64,000 nucleotides of DNA from Limiplasma sp036645955 (GTDB lineage Bacteria; Bacillota; Clostridia; Christensenellales; Aristaeellaceae), in the NCBI GenBank assembly GCA_036645955.1, contig JAVXND010000003.1, positions 1 to 64,000 of the forward strand. The letters are read 5' to 3'. Each line of letters opens with the position of its first letter. The first letter of the stretch is position 1. Shown here piece after piece: positions 42,439 through 51,676 of the stretch. A program made the translations under genes and the position numbers. The notes beneath the pieces were generated by a model that worked only from the letters and a program-made list of their open reading frames with translations, was not told where the DNA came from and made no database searches.

Positions 42439-44523
42439 ATGGCTAGCTATCAAACCAAGGAGATTCGAAATGTCGCCCTCATGGGACATGGCAGCGAAGG
42501 CAAAACAACGCTGATGGAGTCGCTGCTCTTCGCTGCCGGAGCCATTGACCGTCAAGGCCGTGTGGAGGATGGTAACACTGTAACCGACTATGATTCCGAG
42601 GAAATCAAAAGGGGCATTTCCATCAGTGCCGCTACTGCGCCTATTGACTGGAACCAGAAAATGCTCAACATCATTGATGTACCTGGCTATTTTGATTTTG
42701 TTGGTGAAATGATGGGGCCCTTACGCGTGGCAGAAACCGCGGCTATTTTGGTGAGCGCTGTTGGCGGCATTGCCGTGGGTACGGAAAAAGCGTGGAACCT
42801 TGCGAGCAAAAACAACGTTGGAAAAATGTTTATCGTAAACCAGATGGATCGTGACCATGCAGATTTTTTAAAGGTTGAGTCTGCTCTTCGTGAGCGCTTT
42901 GGCAATAGCGTTGTGCCGATTTTCCTGCCCATTGGCAGTGGCGCTGATTTCAGAGGTGTTGTGAGCGTTTTGGAAAACAAAGCTTATGAGCGCGTCAACA
43001 AGGGCGTACCCAAGGAAGTTCCTGTACCTGCTGAAATGGCCGCAGATATTCAAACGGCACTTGAAGAAATTACGGAAGCCGCGGCAATGTCTGATGATGA
43101 ACTTACCACGAAGTACCTTGATGAGGGCACGCTGAGCCATGACGAAATTCTTGAGGGCTTTAAAGCAGGCATGTTTACAGGTCAAATAGCGCCCGTAGTA
43201 CCTTGCTCTGCTTTAACAGGCGTGGGTGTATTTAAACTGCTGGATGTAATGGCGGACTATTTGCCTTCACCCAAACGCGCTGTTTTCAAGGGTGTCAACC
43301 CCAGAACCGAAAAAGAAGAAACCCGCGCCTGCAAGACCGAGGAGCCTTTCAGTGCTTTTGTGTATAAAACCATTGCAGACCCCTTTGTGGGCAAGCTTTC
43401 GCTTTTCAAGGTCATGAGCGGCTCGCTTAGCAGCTCAGCCAACCTGTACAACGCCAACAATGACAAAACCGAAAAAATTGCTGGCATTTATGTATTGCGC
43501 GGTAAAAAACAAATCAGTACCCAATTGCTAAACGCTGGCGATATGGGTGCATTGTCCAAACTGCAATTTACCAATACAGGCGATACGCTTTGCGACCCAG
43601 CCAAACCCATTATTTACCCACCCATTACCTACCCCGTGCCCTGTATCAGCAAGGCGATTTTTGCGGCCAAGCAAGGTGAAGAAGACAAGGTATTCAGCGG
43701 TTTGGCTCGCTTGATGGAAGAAGATCCTTCCATCAAAATCGAAAAGAATACAGAAACAACGGAAACGTTGCTAACGGGTCAGGGCGAATTGCATTTGGAT
43801 GTGATTCGTGCAAAGCTTGCCTCAAAGTTTGGCGCACAAGCCAATTTGCAAGATCCGCGCATTCCCTACCGTGAAACCATTAAGAAAACGGTCAAATGCC
43901 AAGGCCGCCATAAAAAGCAATCAGGCGGACATGGTCAATTTGGCGATGTGTGGATTGAGTTTTCGCCCATCGGCGATACGGGAATCGCTTTTGAATTTGA
44001 GGATGGGGTTGTAGGCGGCGTGGTTCCGCGCAACTTTATTCCTTCGGTTGAAAAAGGCTTGCGTGAAAACATTGGGCGCGGCGTGCTGGCGGGTTACCCC
44101 ATGGTGGGCTTGCATGCGAAGCTTTACGATGGAAGCTATCACCCCGTTGACTCCTCTGAAATGGCGTTTAAAACCGCCGCGCGTATTGCGTTTAAAAAGG
44201 GCTGTTTGGAAGCAGGCCCCGTGCTGCTTGAACCGATCATGCATGTGGAGGTCCTTGTACCCGACGAATACATGGGCGATGTGATGGGCGATATGAACAA
44301 GCGCCGCGGACGCATCATGGGCATGAATCAGGTGGACGGCCAACAGCAATTGGTTGCGGAAGCACCTATGGCAGAAATGTTTAAATATGCAACGGAGCTT
44401 CGCTCCATGACACAGGCACGCGGTTCGTTCCTCATGAACTTCATCAGGTATGAGGAAGTTCCGGCGAGCGTTGCACAAAAGATCATTGATAGTGCTAAAA
44501 AGGAAGAAGAAGAGGAAGAATAA
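42439..44523 (+). CDS. Elongation factor G-like GTPase (EF-G2 type)
   Basis: 694 residues with the full EF-G five-domain plan. The G domain differs from canonical EF-G: G1 is GHGSEGKTTL in place of AHIDAGKTT, and G3 reads DVPGYFDF, where the catalytic His of DTPGH is Tyr. G4 is NQMD. Domain IV keeps the KQSGGHGQFGDVWIEF motif. These changes match the second EF-G paralogue of bacteria such as Thermus EF-G-2, whose role is still debated. C-terminus is a run of acidic residues (EEEEEE). AAGGGGG upstream. Translocation factor, ribosome-recycling or stress role cannot be told. Confidence 0.9.
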   Translation: MASYQTKEIRNVALMGHGSEGKTTLMESLLFAAGAIDRQGRVEDGNTVTDYDSEEIKRGISISAATAPIDWNQKMLNIIDVPGYFDFVGEMMGPLRVAETAAILVSAVGGIAVGTEKAWNLASKNNVGKMFIVNQMDRDHADFLKVESALRERFGNSVVPIFLPIGSGADFRGVVSVLENKAYERVNKGVPKEVPVPAEMAADIQTALEEITEAAAMSDDELTTKYLDEGTLSHDEILEGFKAGMFTGQIAPVVPCSALTGVGVFKLLDVMADYLPSPKRAVFKGVNPRTEKEETRACKTEEPFSAFVYKTIADPFVGKLSLFKVMSGSLSSSANLYNANNDKTEKIAGIYVLRGKKQISTQLLNAGDMGALSKLQFTNTGDTLCDPAKPIIYPPITYPVPCISKAIFAAKQGEEDKVFSGLARLMEEDPSIKIEKNTETTETLLTGQGELHLDVIRAKLASKFGAQANLQDPRIPYRETIKKTVKCQGRHKKQSGGHGQFGDVWIEFSPIGDTGIAFEFEDGVVGGVVPRNFIPSVEKGLRENIGRGVLAGYPMVGLHAKLYDGSYHPVDSSEMAFKTAARIAFKKGCLEAGPVLLEPIMHVEVLVPDEYMGDVMGDMNKRRGRIMGMNQVDGQQQLVAEAPMAEMFKYATELRSMTQARGSFLMNFIRYEEVPASVAQKIIDSAKKEEEEEE

Positions 44524-44540
44524 TCTGTGCCCGTATCCCT

Positions 44541-44571
44541 CGGGACCGATGGCTAACAAGCATCGGTCCCG
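44541..44571 (+). promoter_or_regulatory. Intergenic hairpin without U-tract
   Basis: CGGGACCGATG (44541-44551) pairs perfectly with CATCGGTCCCG (44561-44571) around a nine-base loop. No T-run follows, so it is not a standard terminator. It lies 41 bases ahead of the sugar-kinase start and may block read-through or stabilise the mRNA. Confidence 0.6.
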
Positions 44572-44612
44572 TTGTGATGTGCGGAACTGCCAAAACAAGG
44601 AGGAGTCGGCTT

Positions 44613-45536
44613 GTGATTACCACGGTTTGTATGAACCCTACCTTTGATAAAACGGCTACGGTGGAACGCTTTGCGCTTGGAGAAATGAACCGTCTAAAGA
44701 ATGTGCGCCTGGATGTTGGCGGAAAAGGCGTCAATGTAGCCATTGTTTTGCATCGTCTAGGTGTGTCAGTCGGTTGCGTGGGTTGCCTTGGCGAACTGGA
44801 CGAATCTGCGTTTACGCATATGATGGCAGATGACGCGGTAAACTTTGATTATCTCTTGGTGCCGGGTAAGGTGCGTACCAATTTGAAGCTGATGGATGAG
44901 CAAACCAAAACCGTAACCGAGTTTAACGAGCCGGGGCTTAGCCTGAACGCACAGCAGATGGATGCCTTTTTGGAATTGTTATCCCAAAAAGCCGTTGGGA
45001 GTGAATATATCGTGATGAGCGGTAGACTGCCCATTGGTTGCCCAGACACCACCTATCAGCGTTGCATGCAGGTTGTACCAGAACAAAAATGCGTGCTGGA
45101 TGCCGCTGGGGATTCGCTGCTGCACGGAATTAAGGAGCATCCGTTTTTGGTGAAGCCCAACCTGCCGGAAATAGAGGGGATTATGAAGAAAGAATTGCGA
45201 ACCCTCCGTGGAATAAGGGATGCGGCTTTGTTTTTAATCGAATACGGCGCTCAGAATGTGATTGTTTCTATGGGCAAATTTGGTGCAATGTGTGTCAATC
45301 GCAGCATCACATTGTTTGCTCCCGCCCTACAGGTGGAAGCGCGCTCTACCGTTGGCGCGGGCGATGCGATGCTTGGCGGCATTCTCATGGGGCTGGATGG
45401 GGGAGAGTCGCTTGCAGATTCCTTCCGTTACGGCGTGGCGGCAGGCGCGGCAAGCGTTATGACCGACGGAACACAGCTTCTGCGCGTAAATGATTTTGAG
45501 GCGTTGCTGCCTAAGGTGACTGTTCAAGAAGTATGA
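44613..45536 (+). CDS. PfkB-family sugar kinase (1-phosphofructokinase type)
   Basis: 307 residues from GTG 44613, with AAGGAGG eleven bases upstream. Signatures: TVCMNPTFDKTATVERF near the N-terminus, LDVGGKGVNVAIVLHRLG (PfkB motif 1) and STVGAGDAMLGGILMG (motif 2, with the catalytic Asp in GAGD). N-terminal features resemble FruK and tagatose-6-phosphate kinases, which phosphorylate phosphorylated hexoses. No fructose PTS is nearby, so the substrate is uncertain. Its stop overlaps the GNAT start (ATGA). Confidence 0.9.
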   Translation: MITTVCMNPTFDKTATVERFALGEMNRLKNVRLDVGGKGVNVAIVLHRLGVSVGCVGCLGELDESAFTHMMADDAVNFDYLLVPGKVRTNLKLMDEQTKTVTEFNEPGLSLNAQQMDAFLELLSQKAVGSEYIVMSGRLPIGCPDTTYQRCMQVVPEQKCVLDAAGDSLLHGIKEHPFLVKPNLPEIEGIMKKELRTLRGIRDAALFLIEYGAQNVIVSMGKFGAMCVNRSITLFAPALQVEARSTVGAGDAMLGGILMGLDGGESLADSFRYGVAAGAASVMTDGTQLLRVNDFEALLPKVTVQEV

Positions 45537-46048
45537 AGACAGAGATTGAAAGAGAGTTTATTCGTTGCGGACGGCGGCATATTTGGATGTTTTCCGACGA
45601 GCAGATTGCCCTGCGGCCACGCGAGTATTACGGGGATGTATCGCGTTTGGGGCATGCAACCTCCATGATATTTGACATTATGGATGTCGTCACCCAAAAA
45701 GCGGTGGGGGAAATTGCTCTGCGAATTGGTGAAAGCGACGGGCTTTTTTATTTGGGGCACATCGGTTACCACATCAACTCACCTTTTCGCGGGAAGCATG
45801 GCGCGTTGCGTGCTTGCCGATTGTGCATACCGATCTTCAAGCAGCTTGGTATGCGCTCTTTTGTGATTACAACAGATGTGGATAACCGCGCCAGCATACG
45901 CACTTGCCAAAGCTTAGGCTGTGTGCTTGAAAGCACGGTTATGGTACCGCTTTGGTGCAGACGTGAATTTGCCATTACAGATAAAAAGCTTCGATACATC
46001 TATGAAATACCGGAAAAAGAACATTGCGTAAGCAAAGGAAACGAGTAA
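45533..46048 (+). CDS. GNAT-family N-acetyltransferase (RimJ/RimL type)
   Basis: 171 residues. The fold is recognised from VGEIALRIGE, FYLGHIGYHINSPFRGKHGALRAC (acetyl-CoA loop, with the variant G-K-H-G-A) and VITTDVDNRASIRTCQSLGC. Related proteins acetylate ribosomal protein N-termini or small amines. Coupled to the sugar-kinase gene by a four-base overlap. Substrate unknown. Confidence 0.85.
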   Translation: MKTEIEREFIRCGRRHIWMFSDEQIALRPREYYGDVSRLGHATSMIFDIMDVVTQKAVGEIALRIGESDGLFYLGHIGYHINSPFRGKHGALRACRLCIPIFKQLGMRSFVITTDVDNRASIRTCQSLGCVLESTVMVPLWCRREFAITDKKLRYIYEIPEKEHCVSKGNE

Positions 46049-46123
46049 AATGCGGTTATGGCTTTTCTTTTTGCATAAGATAGGGTAAAATATCATGGGT
46101 TGCTTTGGAAAGGCGGTGTTTCC

Positions 46124-46921
46124 TTGGAGCTTACGATACGGGACTGTCGCATCTTTGTGCGCTATCATCTCAAAGACAATGGTACTGGTCCCGCTATTTT
46201 GCTGCTGCATGGCTGGGGCTGTGACGGCTCTATTTTTTCCTTTATTGAAAGTGAACTTTCACAGAACGCAAGCACGCTTTCGCTTGATTTTCCTGGTCAT
46301 GGTCAAAGTGACGAACCGCCTGAGCCGTGGGGTGTGAGCGATTATGCCGAGCAGGTGTTTTTGTTGCTTCAAGAGCTATCCATTCCCAAGGTGAAAATCA
46401 TCGCGCATTCCTTTGGCGGACGTGTGGCAATCTATCTTGCGGCGCTTCATCCGGAAGCGGTTGATCAATTGGTGATTACGGGTGGCGCAGGCATACGCAA
46501 GCCTGCTACCAAAAGCCAGCAAAGGCGGCAAAAGCAGTTTAAGCAAATGTCTGCCATGCTAACGGTGCTTGGGAACATAGGGCCGCTTTCTGCGATGGTG
46601 AACGAGTGGCAATCCGCTCTTCGCAAACAATTCGGTTCCGCTGATTACAACAAACTGGATGAAAACATGCGCAGAACCTTTGTGAAGGTAATTTCTGAGG
46701 ATCTGCTTCCCATGCTTTCAAGCATACTTGCGCCCACCCTGCTTGTTTGGGGCAGCGACGATACTGAAACGCCGCTGTGGATGGGGGAGCAAATGGAGCA
46801 GTCCATTCCCGACGCTGGATTGGTCATTTTTGAAGGCCGTTCTCATTTTGCTTTTATTGAGGAATGGCAGCGCTTTACACTCATTGTGAAGCAATTCTTT
46901 AAGGGAGGCGAAGAAGCATGA
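46124..46921 (+). CDS. Alpha/beta hydrolase
   Basis: About 265 residues from TTG 46124, seven bases after GGAAAGGCGG; no ATG lies near. Oxyanion motif LLHGWGCDG, nucleophile Ser in IAHSFGGR, Asp in LLVWGSDDTETP and His in GRSHFAFIEE complete the triad. Cytoplasmic, probably an esterase or peptidase. Overlaps the MurF-like gene by four bases (ATGA), so it belongs to the same wall-synthesis unit by position. Confidence 0.87.
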   Translation: MELTIRDCRIFVRYHLKDNGTGPAILLLHGWGCDGSIFSFIESELSQNASTLSLDFPGHGQSDEPPEPWGVSDYAEQVFLLLQELSIPKVKIIAHSFGGRVAIYLAALHPEAVDQLVITGGAGIRKPATKSQQRRQKQFKQMSAMLTVLGNIGPLSAMVNEWQSALRKQFGSADYNKLDENMRRTFVKVISEDLLPMLSSILAPTLLVWGSDDTETPLWMGEQMEQSIPDAGLVIFEGRSHFAFIEEWQRFTLIVKQFFKGGEEA

Positions 46922-48543
46922 TCTCACCCCAATGGCATGCCATTGCGCAAATGATCGTGACGATGGTTCCTGTGCTCTGCTCGCTTTTTGCATCTCATGT
47001 GCTTTTTCATTATTTTCAATTGGAAAGCTACCAGTTTCCGGGCTATTTTCGCACATTGCTGCGTAACCGTGTACACAGCTTTTTTCCCGGCTTATGCGTT
47101 ACAGCCGCTTGCTTTGCTTTATACTATCTTTTTGATTTGTGCATTTTAAGAAACGTCCCTTCTTGGCTGTTTTTCATTGCTCTTTTTGGTCTTTTGCCAT
47201 TGGCGGCGCTTATTGGCTTTGGAATATCCGTTGCTTTTTCTGAAAAAAAGGAAAAAAAGAAATTTGCCTATACCAGCCGTATCAAGCGGCTTTATGTCAT
47301 TTCGTTTTTAACCATGACTTTGATTTCCTACCTATTAAGCCTTACGCCTATGGCCATTTTGCCCGCGCTGTGGCCATTGCTTCTGCCGTTTGTGATTGCG
47401 CTTTCGGGGCTTTTGGCTTGGCCTGTGGAAAAGGCTATCAGCGAGTGCTATTTTCGCGATGCACGGCGGAAATTGCTTTCCAACCCCAAGCTCATACGCA
47501 TAGGCATCACAGGCAGCTATGGAAAAACATCGGTCAAGCATATTTTGGATGCGATACTAAGCGAAAAATATCCCACGCTCATTACGCCCGCCAGCTTTAA
47601 CACACCCATGGGGGTTACACGCACCATACGCGAAAAGCTCAATCCCTCCTATCAGGTATTTGTGGGGGAAATGGGCGCTCGCCATGTGGGTGATATTAAG
47701 GAAATGTGCCGCTTGGTTCAGCCAACCATCGGCATCATCACCTCTGTAGGGCCTCAGCACCTTGAAACATTTAAAACCATTGAACGTGTGGCGCAAACAA
47801 AATATGAGCTGATTGAAGCATTGCCTGAAAAGGACTCTCATAGTTATTTTTTTGATGACCATGCATTTTGCACGCAGATGTTCCAAAAAACAAAAAAACC
47901 CAAAACACTCTGCGGCCAAAGCGGTGAAACATCGGATTGCTGGTATGAGAACGTGAGCGTATCCTCAAGCGGAAGCACTTTTGTGTTAAACATCCGCAAT
48001 CAGGGGCATATCGAGTGCCATACAAAGCTGTTGGGCGAGCACAACATTCATAACATTGTGTTAGCCGCCGCAGTTGCCAGTGACCTTCACCTTTCCCTTC
48101 GGCAAATTGCCCGCGGCATTGAAAAGCTCCGTCCGGTAAAGAATCGTATGGAATTGCTTGGAAGCCTGGGGAGCTTTACCATCATCAACGATGCTTTCAA
48201 CAGCAACCCTATTGGTGCAAAGGCCGCACTTCAAGTGCTCAAAGGCTTTGCAAAGCGCCGTATTATCATAACCCCAGGCATGGTTGAGCTAGGCCAGAAG
48301 GAAGAGGAGTACAACCGTGAGTTTGGCCGCCAAATGGCAGATTGCGTTGACATTGCGATCATCGTGGGCAAAAGCCGAGCACTGCCGATCATGGAAGGGC
48401 TCAAAAGCGCGGGCTTCCCTGAAGCATCCATTTACCGTGCGGATAGCTTGGATCAATCCACCGAAATTCTGCATTCACTGGTTTTACCAACCGATACCGT
48501 TTTATATGAAAACGACTTGCCCGATCATTATCAAGAAGCTTAA
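46918..48543 (+). CDS. MurF-like Mur ligase with N-terminal membrane domain
   Basis: 541 residues. The first 180 residues hold about five or six hydrophobic spans (MIVTMVPVLCSLFASHVLFHY, LCVTAACFALYYLFDLC, ISFLTMTLISYLLSLT and others). A Mur ligase core follows: ATP loop IGITGSYGKTSVKHILDA, GEMGARHVGDI, SVGPQHLETFK, and the NRMELL and INDAFNSNP regions of the C-terminal domains. The motifs fit MurF, which adds D-Ala-D-Ala to UDP-MurNAc-tripeptide. Ordinary MurF is soluble, so a membrane-anchored one is notable. It is followed 26 bases later by ddl, which makes the dipeptide it would use. Confidence 0.82.
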   Translation: MISPQWHAIAQMIVTMVPVLCSLFASHVLFHYFQLESYQFPGYFRTLLRNRVHSFFPGLCVTAACFALYYLFDLCILRNVPSWLFFIALFGLLPLAALIGFGISVAFSEKKEKKKFAYTSRIKRLYVISFLTMTLISYLLSLTPMAILPALWPLLLPFVIALSGLLAWPVEKAISECYFRDARRKLLSNPKLIRIGITGSYGKTSVKHILDAILSEKYPTLITPASFNTPMGVTRTIREKLNPSYQVFVGEMGARHVGDIKEMCRLVQPTIGIITSVGPQHLETFKTIERVAQTKYELIEALPEKDSHSYFFDDHAFCTQMFQKTKKPKTLCGQSGETSDCWYENVSVSSSGSTFVLNIRNQGHIECHTKLLGEHNIHNIVLAAAVASDLHLSLRQIARGIEKLRPVKNRMELLGSLGSFTIINDAFNSNPIGAKAALQVLKGFAKRRIIITPGMVELGQKEEEYNREFGRQMADCVDIAIIVGKSRALPIMEGLKSAGFPEASIYRADSLDQSTEILHSLVLPTDTVLYENDLPDHYQEA

Positions 48544-48569
48544 CCTGAACCATTAAAGGAGGTTTATCC

Positions 48570-49775
48570 ATGAACAAACTTCAACTTGGCGTCATCTTTG
48601 GAAGCCGCAGCTGTGAACATGAGGTATCCATTATCAGTGCTGTACAGCTTATGCGCGCCGCCGATCGCCAAACCTATGACATTATTCCAATTTATATCAG
48701 CAAAAAAGGCGTATGGTATACGGGCGATCCGCTTTTTGACATTTCCACCTATACGCCCTTTGATGAAAACCGAAAAGGCATTCAACGCGTGAACCTTGAC
48801 ATAACGGCTGGTTCTGGCGCACTCACAGCCATGGAGCATGGCAAAGGACCGTTTTCAAAGGACCATGAGGTGATTGTGGCAAGGCTGGAATGCGTCATTC
48901 CTGTGATGCATGGTATGCATGGCGAGGACGGCTCTTTACAGGGCTTGTTTGAAATGTGCAATATCCCATATGCCAGCTCTGGTGTGGGCGCTTCGGCGAT
49001 TGGTATGGATAAAGTGTTTATGAAACAAAATTTTCGCGGCTGTGGATTTCCTGTACTACCCAGCTGTTGGTTACTGCGCAAGGCTTGGGAGCTGGATCAT
49101 ACCGCAAGCCTTGAAAAAATCGAAAAGGAATTGCCCTATCCCGTTTTTGTAAAGCCTGCATCGCTTGGTTCCTCCATTGGCGTAACCAAAGCAAATGATC
49201 GCAAAGGCCTGCAAGATGCGTTGGAGCTCGCCTTTGAGTTTGACCGCAAGGTGCTGGTGGAAAAGGGACTCAATGAGCCGCTTGAGCTAAATTGCTCCGT
49301 GCTTGGCTATAATGGCGATGCGAAAGCCAGCGAGATTGAAATGCCCATTTCGGGAGGCGATTTGCTTACATTTATGGACAAATACGGAAGCAATTCCACA
49401 AAGGGCATGGCCTCTCTCAAACGCTTGCTGCCCGCGCCGATTGAACCCGAGCTTCGCGAAAAAATCCAAGCGCTCTCAATCGATATTTTCCGTGAAATGG
49501 ACTGCAAAGGCGTTGTGCGCATTGATTATATGTACGACTCTGCGTCTGATGGCCTATATATTACCGAAATCAACACCATCCCCGGTTCCATGGCCTTTTA
49601 TCTTTGGGAGCCCTGTGCCATGCCCTATAGCGTGCTGATTGATAATTTGGTTCGCTATGCCATGGAAGCACAGCAGGAAAAGGATAATTGCAACTACGCC
49701 TATTCCTCCGATATTCTGAGCAATATTACTTTGGGTGGAAAAACAGGCGCAAAAAATGGTCTGAAAAACGCTTAA
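48570..49775 (+). CDS. ddl: D-alanine--D-alanine ligase
   Basis: 401 residues. ATP-grasp ligase: GSRSCEHEVSIISA near the N-terminus, HGMHGEDGSLQGLFE, VFVKPASLGSSIGVTKA, LVEKGLNEPLELNCSVLG, and metal site YITEINTIPGSMAFYLWEP. The omega-loop region keeps a Lys-Tyr pair (FMDKYGS), which fits a D-Ala-D-Ala rather than a D-Ala-D-Lac product; this reading is tentative. About 30-40 residues longer than most Ddl. AAAGGAGG precedes ATG. Supplies the dipeptide for the MurF-like ligase. Confidence 0.93.
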   Translation: MNKLQLGVIFGSRSCEHEVSIISAVQLMRAADRQTYDIIPIYISKKGVWYTGDPLFDISTYTPFDENRKGIQRVNLDITAGSGALTAMEHGKGPFSKDHEVIVARLECVIPVMHGMHGEDGSLQGLFEMCNIPYASSGVGASAIGMDKVFMKQNFRGCGFPVLPSCWLLRKAWELDHTASLEKIEKELPYPVFVKPASLGSSIGVTKANDRKGLQDALELAFEFDRKVLVEKGLNEPLELNCSVLGYNGDAKASEIEMPISGGDLLTFMDKYGSNSTKGMASLKRLLPAPIEPELREKIQALSIDIFREMDCKGVVRIDYMYDSASDGLYITEINTIPGSMAFYLWEPCAMPYSVLIDNLVRYAMEAQQEKDNCNYAYSSDILSNITLGGKTGAKNGLKNA

Positions 49776-49789
49776 TACAAAGGAGCACT

Positions 49790-51676
49790 ATGGTCGAATT
49801 ATCGCAAATCAAGGACCCATCCGATATTCGGGGGTTAAGCCGAGAGGAATGCGAAGATCTGGCGGATGACATCCGCACAAAGATTATTCAAACCGTATCT
49901 CAAAACGGCGGACACCTTTCCTCCAATTTAGGGGTTGTTGAAATTACGCTTGCACTCCATCGCGTATTTCAAACACCGCAAGACAAAATTGTTTTTGATG
50001 TGGGACATCAAACCTATGCACATAAATTGCTGACAGGTCGGTATGCCGCCTTTGATACCCTACGAACCTTTGGCGGAATCTCTGGTTTTCCAAGAAGATG
50101 TGAAAGTGAATACGATTGTTTTGAAGCGGGGCACGCGTCCACAGCCATTTCTGTTGCGCTGGGTTTGGCACGCGCACGGGATGCTTTGGGGCAAAAGCAC
50201 CATGTGGTGGCTTTGGTAGGCGATGGCGCGCTAACGGGCGGCATGTGCTATGAAGCGCTGAACGATTGCGGAAACAGCAAAACAAGGCTTATTTTGGTAC
50301 TGAACGATAATGAAATGTCCATAGCGCAAAATGTGGGTGCGTTAAGCAAGCATTTGTCTAACCTGCGCGCGAGTGTGGGGTGGAACAGCACCAAAAAGCG
50401 CGTGCGCGCAAACCTAGGCAAGGTACCCATGATTGGCGAACCCATTTATCGCGTGATTCATACGGCCAAGCGAATGATCAAAAGTATTTTCATAGATGAA
50501 GGCTTTTTTTCTGCCTTGGGCTTTCATTATCTGGGCCCCATTAATGGCAATGATTTAGCCGCAGTTGAAAACATGCTGGAACGTGCGAAAAAGCTTGACG
50601 AGCCTGTTGTGATTCACTGCTCCACCAAAAAAGGCTATGGCTATTGCCGCGCGGAGCGTAAACCCGAGGAGTTTCATGGAACCCCTCCGTTTTTGGTGGA
50701 AAATGGGGAGGTGTGCGCTTCCAGCGCATGCGCAAATGGAGAAATTGCAAACAACGAGCTTATGGAGCTTGCCAAGGAAGATCCCAGCATTCATGTGGTT
50801 ACGGCGGCCATGCCGCTTGGCACCTGTACGGATTTATTTCAACAAGCCTATCCAAATCGATTTTTTGATGTGGGCATTGCAGAGGAGCATGCGGTTACCA
50901 TGTGTGCAGGGCTTGCGTCGGGCGGCTTGAAACCATTTTTCTTTGTGTACTCCACTTTTTTGCAACGCGGCTACGATCAAGTCATCCATGATGTGTGTAT
51001 TCAAAATCTGCCCGTGGTGCTCATGATTGACCGCGCTGGAATTTCAAACGAGGATGGGCAATCTCACCAAGGGCTCTATGATTTTTCATATTTGCGCCAC
51101 ATTCCCAACCTAACTGTTTTGGCGCCTGCGGACGCTTCGGAATTGCGTCTGATGATTCATGCCGCCTACGCGCTTCATGCGCCCTGCGCCATTCGCTACC
51201 CTAAAAATGCTTCGGTGTTACCAGAACAGCAAACCATCGAACACTTTGCCATAGGTCACTGGGAACGCTTGCTTTCCGGCGGGGATGCCATCGCGCTTTC
51301 GGTGGGAACCATGACAGCCGCCGCAATGCGTGTTGCCAAAACCCTTTCGCAGGAAGGCATAGCGCTCACTGTGATCAATGCATCGTCCATCAAGCCGCTA
51401 GATACGGCCTGCTTAGACGAGCTATTTAGCTTACACAAGCCCATCTTCACATTAGAAGAGCATGTGCTTCAAGGTGGTTTTGGCAGTGCCGTGCTTGAAT
51501 ATGCCGCACAGACCGATCAACAGCCCAGAATAAAGTTGTTGGCGGTTGGGGATCGCTTTGTACAGCATGGCGATCACAAGCATCTGCTCATAGATGTTCA
51601 TTTGGATGACGATAGCCTTTGTGATGTCATTCGTCAAACCCTTAGCGATGGGACGGTGAATCATTGTGACCGATAA
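49790..51676 (+). CDS. dxs: 1-deoxy-D-xylulose-5-phosphate synthase
   Basis: 628 residues. Thiamine-diphosphate enzyme that makes DXP from pyruvate and glyceraldehyde-3-phosphate, the first step of the MEP isoprenoid pathway. Visible are GGHLSSNLGVVE, FDVGHQTYAHKLLTGR, the ThDP-Mg motif VGDGALTGGM...NDNEMS, and the transketolase-like Glu in FDVGIAEEHAVTMCAGLA. AAAGGAG precedes ATG 49790. Start of the dxs-tlyA-nadK-argR-recN block typical of Firmicutes; its usual partners xseA/xseB/ispA are absent. Confidence 0.96.
   Translation: MVELSQIKDPSDIRGLSREECEDLADDIRTKIIQTVSQNGGHLSSNLGVVEITLALHRVFQTPQDKIVFDVGHQTYAHKLLTGRYAAFDTLRTFGGISGFPRRCESEYDCFEAGHASTAISVALGLARARDALGQKHHVVALVGDGALTGGMCYEALNDCGNSKTRLILVLNDNEMSIAQNVGALSKHLSNLRASVGWNSTKKRVRANLGKVPMIGEPIYRVIHTAKRMIKSIFIDEGFFSALGFHYLGPINGNDLAAVENMLERAKKLDEPVVIHCSTKKGYGYCRAERKPEEFHGTPPFLVENGEVCASSACANGEIANNELMELAKEDPSIHVVTAAMPLGTCTDLFQQAYPNRFFDVGIAEEHAVTMCAGLASGGLKPFFFVYSTFLQRGYDQVIHDVCIQNLPVVLMIDRAGISNEDGQSHQGLYDFSYLRHIPNLTVLAPADASELRLMIHAAYALHAPCAIRYPKNASVLPEQQTIEHFAIGHWERLLSGGDAIALSVGTMTAAAMRVAKTLSQEGIALTVINASSIKPLDTACLDELFSLHKPIFTLEEHVLQGGFGSAVLEYAAQTDQQPRIKLLAVGDRFVQHGDHKHLLIDVHLDDDSLCDVIRQTLSDGTVNHCDR

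Noticed and set aside
43921..44598. A 225-codon minus-strand frame opposite the EF-G-like gene
   Set aside because: His/Arg-rich translation with no domain; the plus strand encodes an unmistakable EF-G domain IV/V.
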